Assembly: GCA_023416735.1 (NCBI GenBank)
Contig: JAEZGX010000008.1
Span: forward strand, 62,001 to 126,000
Direction of reading: 5' to 3'
Length of the DNA: 64,000 nt
From: Verrucomicrobiota bacterium
GTDB lineage: Bacteria > Verrucomicrobiota > Verrucomicrobiia > Opitutales > Opitutaceae
Part shown: positions 62,147-64,000 of the stretch, piece after piece
Layout of the letters: every line of letters starts with the position of its first letter
Numbering within the stretch: the first letter of the stretch is position 1
Translations under genes and position numbers: made by a program
The notes under the pieces: model-generated
What the model was told of the DNA's origin: nothing
What the model saw: only the letters and a program-made list of their open reading frames with translations
The model's database searches: none

Positions 62147-62881
62147 TCACTTTCGCGTCACCACCGCGCGTTTCCGCTCCGGAAACAAGGTGCGGCAAAT
62201 TTCGCAAACAGTCCCGTCGCAACCGCGCGCTGTGCAGTGCTCGCGGCCATAGTAGATGATTCGCAGGTGCAACGCATTCCAATGCTCGCGGGGAAAGAGC
62301 GCCTTCAAATCCCGCTCGGTCTGCTCGACGCTGCGTCCATCCGTCAGCTTCCAACGCTGCGCCAGGCGATGAATGTGCGTATCCACCGGAAACGCCGGCT
62401 CATGAAACGCCTGCGCCATCACCACGCTCGCGGTCTTGTGCCCCACCCCCGGCAATTCTTCCAGCGCCTCGAACCCGCGTGGCACCTTTCCGTCGTGCTT
62501 CTCCAGGAGGATCTTCGATAGGCCTTGAATCGCCCGCGCTTTCTGGGGCGCCAGCCCGCACGGTCGCACGATTTCTTGGATCCGTTCCACCGGCAGTTTC
62601 GCCATCGCCTCCGGCGTTTCCGCCACCGCAAACAGTCGCGGCGTCACCTCGTTTACCCGCGCGTCCGTGCACTGCGCCGACAACAACACCGCAATCAACA
62701 ACGTATAAGCGTCGTCGTGCAGCAATGGCACCGCCGGCTGCGGGTAAAGCTCCGCCAGACGGCGATCGACGAAAGCCGCGCGCTCTGCACGCGTGGCATA
62801 GGGACGTTGTTGGACGATGGTATCCACGGACAAATCACAGACGAAGAAGACAGACTGACGAAAGTCAGCCACGTTCCTCAT
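62147..62881 (-). CDS. nth: Endonuclease III
   Basis: A 244-residue DNA glycosylase/AP lyase: LLSAQCTDARVNEVTP, helix-hairpin-helix LPGVGHKTASVV (catalytic Lys), and FPVDTHIHR (catalytic Asp). The Fe-S loop has four Cys but spaced CTARGC, then CEIC, so Cys-x4-Cys-x4-Cys-x2-Cys rather than the usual x6/x2/x5. It excises oxidised pyrimidines. Start uncertain: ATG 62881 chosen; the open frame runs to 62914, and a GTG at 62827 is possible. Confidence 0.92.
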   Translation of the reverse strand: MRNVADFRQSVFFVCDLSVDTIVQQRPYATRAERAAFVDRRLAELYPQPAVPLLHDDAYTLLIAVLLSAQCTDARVNEVTPRLFAVAETPEAMAKLPVERIQEIVRPCGLAPQKARAIQGLSKILLEKHDGKVPRGFEALEELPGVGHKTASVVMAQAFHEPAFPVDTHIHRLAQRWKLTDGRSVEQTERDLKALFPREHWNALHLRIIYYGREHCTARGCDGTVCEICRTLFPERKRAVVTRK

Positions 62882-62973
62882 CGCGCGGTTCAGTAAAGCA
62901 TTTGCCGCGATCATCGATCACCCCGCTCCAAATCTCCATTGCGCGACCTCTCCGCGCCTCTAGCGTCGGCGCT

Positions 62974-64000
62974 TTATGGCCTCGCCGCGCGACCTTCTCG
63001 CCCCCACCGACACGTTTCCGCGCCGTCACACCGGCGCCAACGCCGCCGAAACCGACGGCATGCTCAAGGCCCTCGGCTATGAGTCGGTCAACGCGCTGAT
63101 CGACGCCGCCGTCCCGCCGCAAATCCGCCGCGGCCCACTCTCGCTGCCCGAGCCTCTCGGCGAAAGCGCCGCCCTCGCCGAGCTTCGCTCCCTCGCCTCG
63201 CAAAACCAGGTGTTCCGCAATGTCATCGGTCTCGGATATTCGGATACGATCACACCGCCCGTCATCCAGCGAAACATCCTCGAAAACCCCGCTTGGTATA
63301 CCGCCTACACGCCGTATCAGGCCGAGATTTCCCAGGGCCGGCTCGAAGCGCTCCTCAATTTCCAAACCGTCGTCACCGATCTCACCGGTCTCGAAATCGC
63401 CAACGCCTCGATGCTCGACGAGGGCACCGCCGCCGCCGAAGCGATGATGATGTGCCACCGGCTCAAGGAAGGCCCGGCCGCCGAAGCCTCCAACTTCTTC
63501 GTCTCCGCCGCGTGCCATCCGCAGACCATCGACATCGTGAAAACCCGCGCGAAGCCGCTCGGCATCCACGTCGTCGTCGGCGATCACCGCACGTTCCAAC
63601 CCGACGCTTCGTGCTTCGGCGTGCTCGTCCAATACCCCGACACCACCGGGTCGATTCACGACTTCGAAGCCTTCTTCACCGCCGCGCACGCCGCCGGCGC
63701 GTTCACCATCGTCGCCACCGATCTCCTCGCGCTCACCCTGCTCCGCGCGCCCGGTGAATTCGGCGCCGATGTCGCCGTCGGCTCCGCTCAACGCTTCGGC
63801 GTCGCTCTCGGTTTCGGCGGACCTCACGCCGGCTTTCTCGCCACTAAGGACGCGTTCAAACGCCAGATGCCCGGCCGCCTCGTCGGCGTTTCCAAAGACG
63901 TTCACGGCGCCCCCGCTCTCCGCCTCGCCCTCGGCACGCGCGAGCAACACATCCGCCGCGACAAAGCCACGTCCAACATCTGCACCGCGCAGGTTCTCCT
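62974..64000 (+). CDS. gcvP: Glycine dehydrogenase (P-protein), N-terminal part
   Basis: The first 342 residues of the glycine cleavage P-protein, cut by the window's right edge. Features: FPRRHTGANAAETDGML, IGLGYSDTITPPVIQRNI, NPAWYTAYTPYQAEISQGR, LDEGTAAAEAM, GVALGFGGPHAGFLATK. The PLP-lysine of the C-terminal half is not in the window. It decarboxylates glycine and transfers the aminomethyl group to lipoyl H-protein. No glycine riboswitch is visible in the short gap upstream. Confidence 0.95.

Noticed and set aside
62915..62973. Glycine riboswitch before gcvP
   Set aside because: The gap is only 59 bases and shows no aptamer-like arrangement.

Overview
The window is chromosomal DNA from a high-GC, motile, Gram-negative-type bacterium. 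Gene content and protein flavour fit Verrucomicrobiota, probably the Opitutaceae. The pointers are a GH127 enzyme, HDOD regulators, a 2-oxoacid:ferredoxin oxidoreductase pair, DUF1328 and SlyX proteins, and many hybrid kinases. The taxonomic placement is inference; no rRNA gene is present. Coding density is high, two tRNA genes are present, and no insertion sequence, prophage, integrase or CRISPR array was seen.

Layout. 1-2.5 kb: partial PhoH ATPase, a small unknown gene and a membrane-anchored coiled-coil protein. 2.6-7.1 kb: signalling genes (REC-REC-STAS protein, CheX phosphatase, sigma-54 activator, single REC protein, an unknown protein). 7.1-13 kb: late flagellar genes (FliT-position chaperone, FliS, FlgM-like protein, a lipoprotein, FliD, two tandem flagellins). 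13.3-27.1 kb: a Maf-like (DUF115) gene followed by a six-gene, 12.4-kb leftward operon of protein/glycan modification enzymes. These include a GT41 (O-GlcNAc-transferase-like) protein, two FkbM methyltransferases and a 1355-residue radical SAM / pyruvyltransferase-like / glycosyltransferase / TPR fusion. I read this as a flagellin (or surface glycan) modification island. 27.3-34.8 kb: three HDOD proteins, a PAS hybrid histidine kinase and a three-gene TPR/FlgN-like cluster. 34.9-39.3 kb: a GH127 glycosidase, tRNA-Leu, KDPG aldolase and small envelope proteins. 39.3-43.7 kb: SlyX, REC proteins, an XRE regulator and a NarL-type two-component pair. 44-55.7 kb: a Wsp-like chemosensory operon (cheW, cheR-TPR, cheW, mcp, cheA-REC, cheB) continuing into two REC-histidine kinases and a REC protein. 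55.8-64 kb: housekeeping genes (ClpB, 2-oxoacid:ferredoxin oxidoreductase, tRNA-Val, endonuclease III, partial glycine dehydrogenase).

The clearest unifying signal is regulatory. Upstream of the late flagellar genes, the Maf-like gene, the CheX operon, single REC and unknown genes, HDOD genes and a hybrid kinase I can read the flagellar sigma-28 promoter pattern (TAAAGTTT-N11-GCCGATAA), always with 11-base spacing between octamers. Scores range from 15/16 (FlgM-like/fliS operon) to about 10/16. This suggests one FliA regulon joining filament assembly, filament modification and a set of orphan signalling proteins. Several signalling genes have the -10 box only 9-15 bases from the start codon, which predicts leaderless or nearly leaderless mRNAs.
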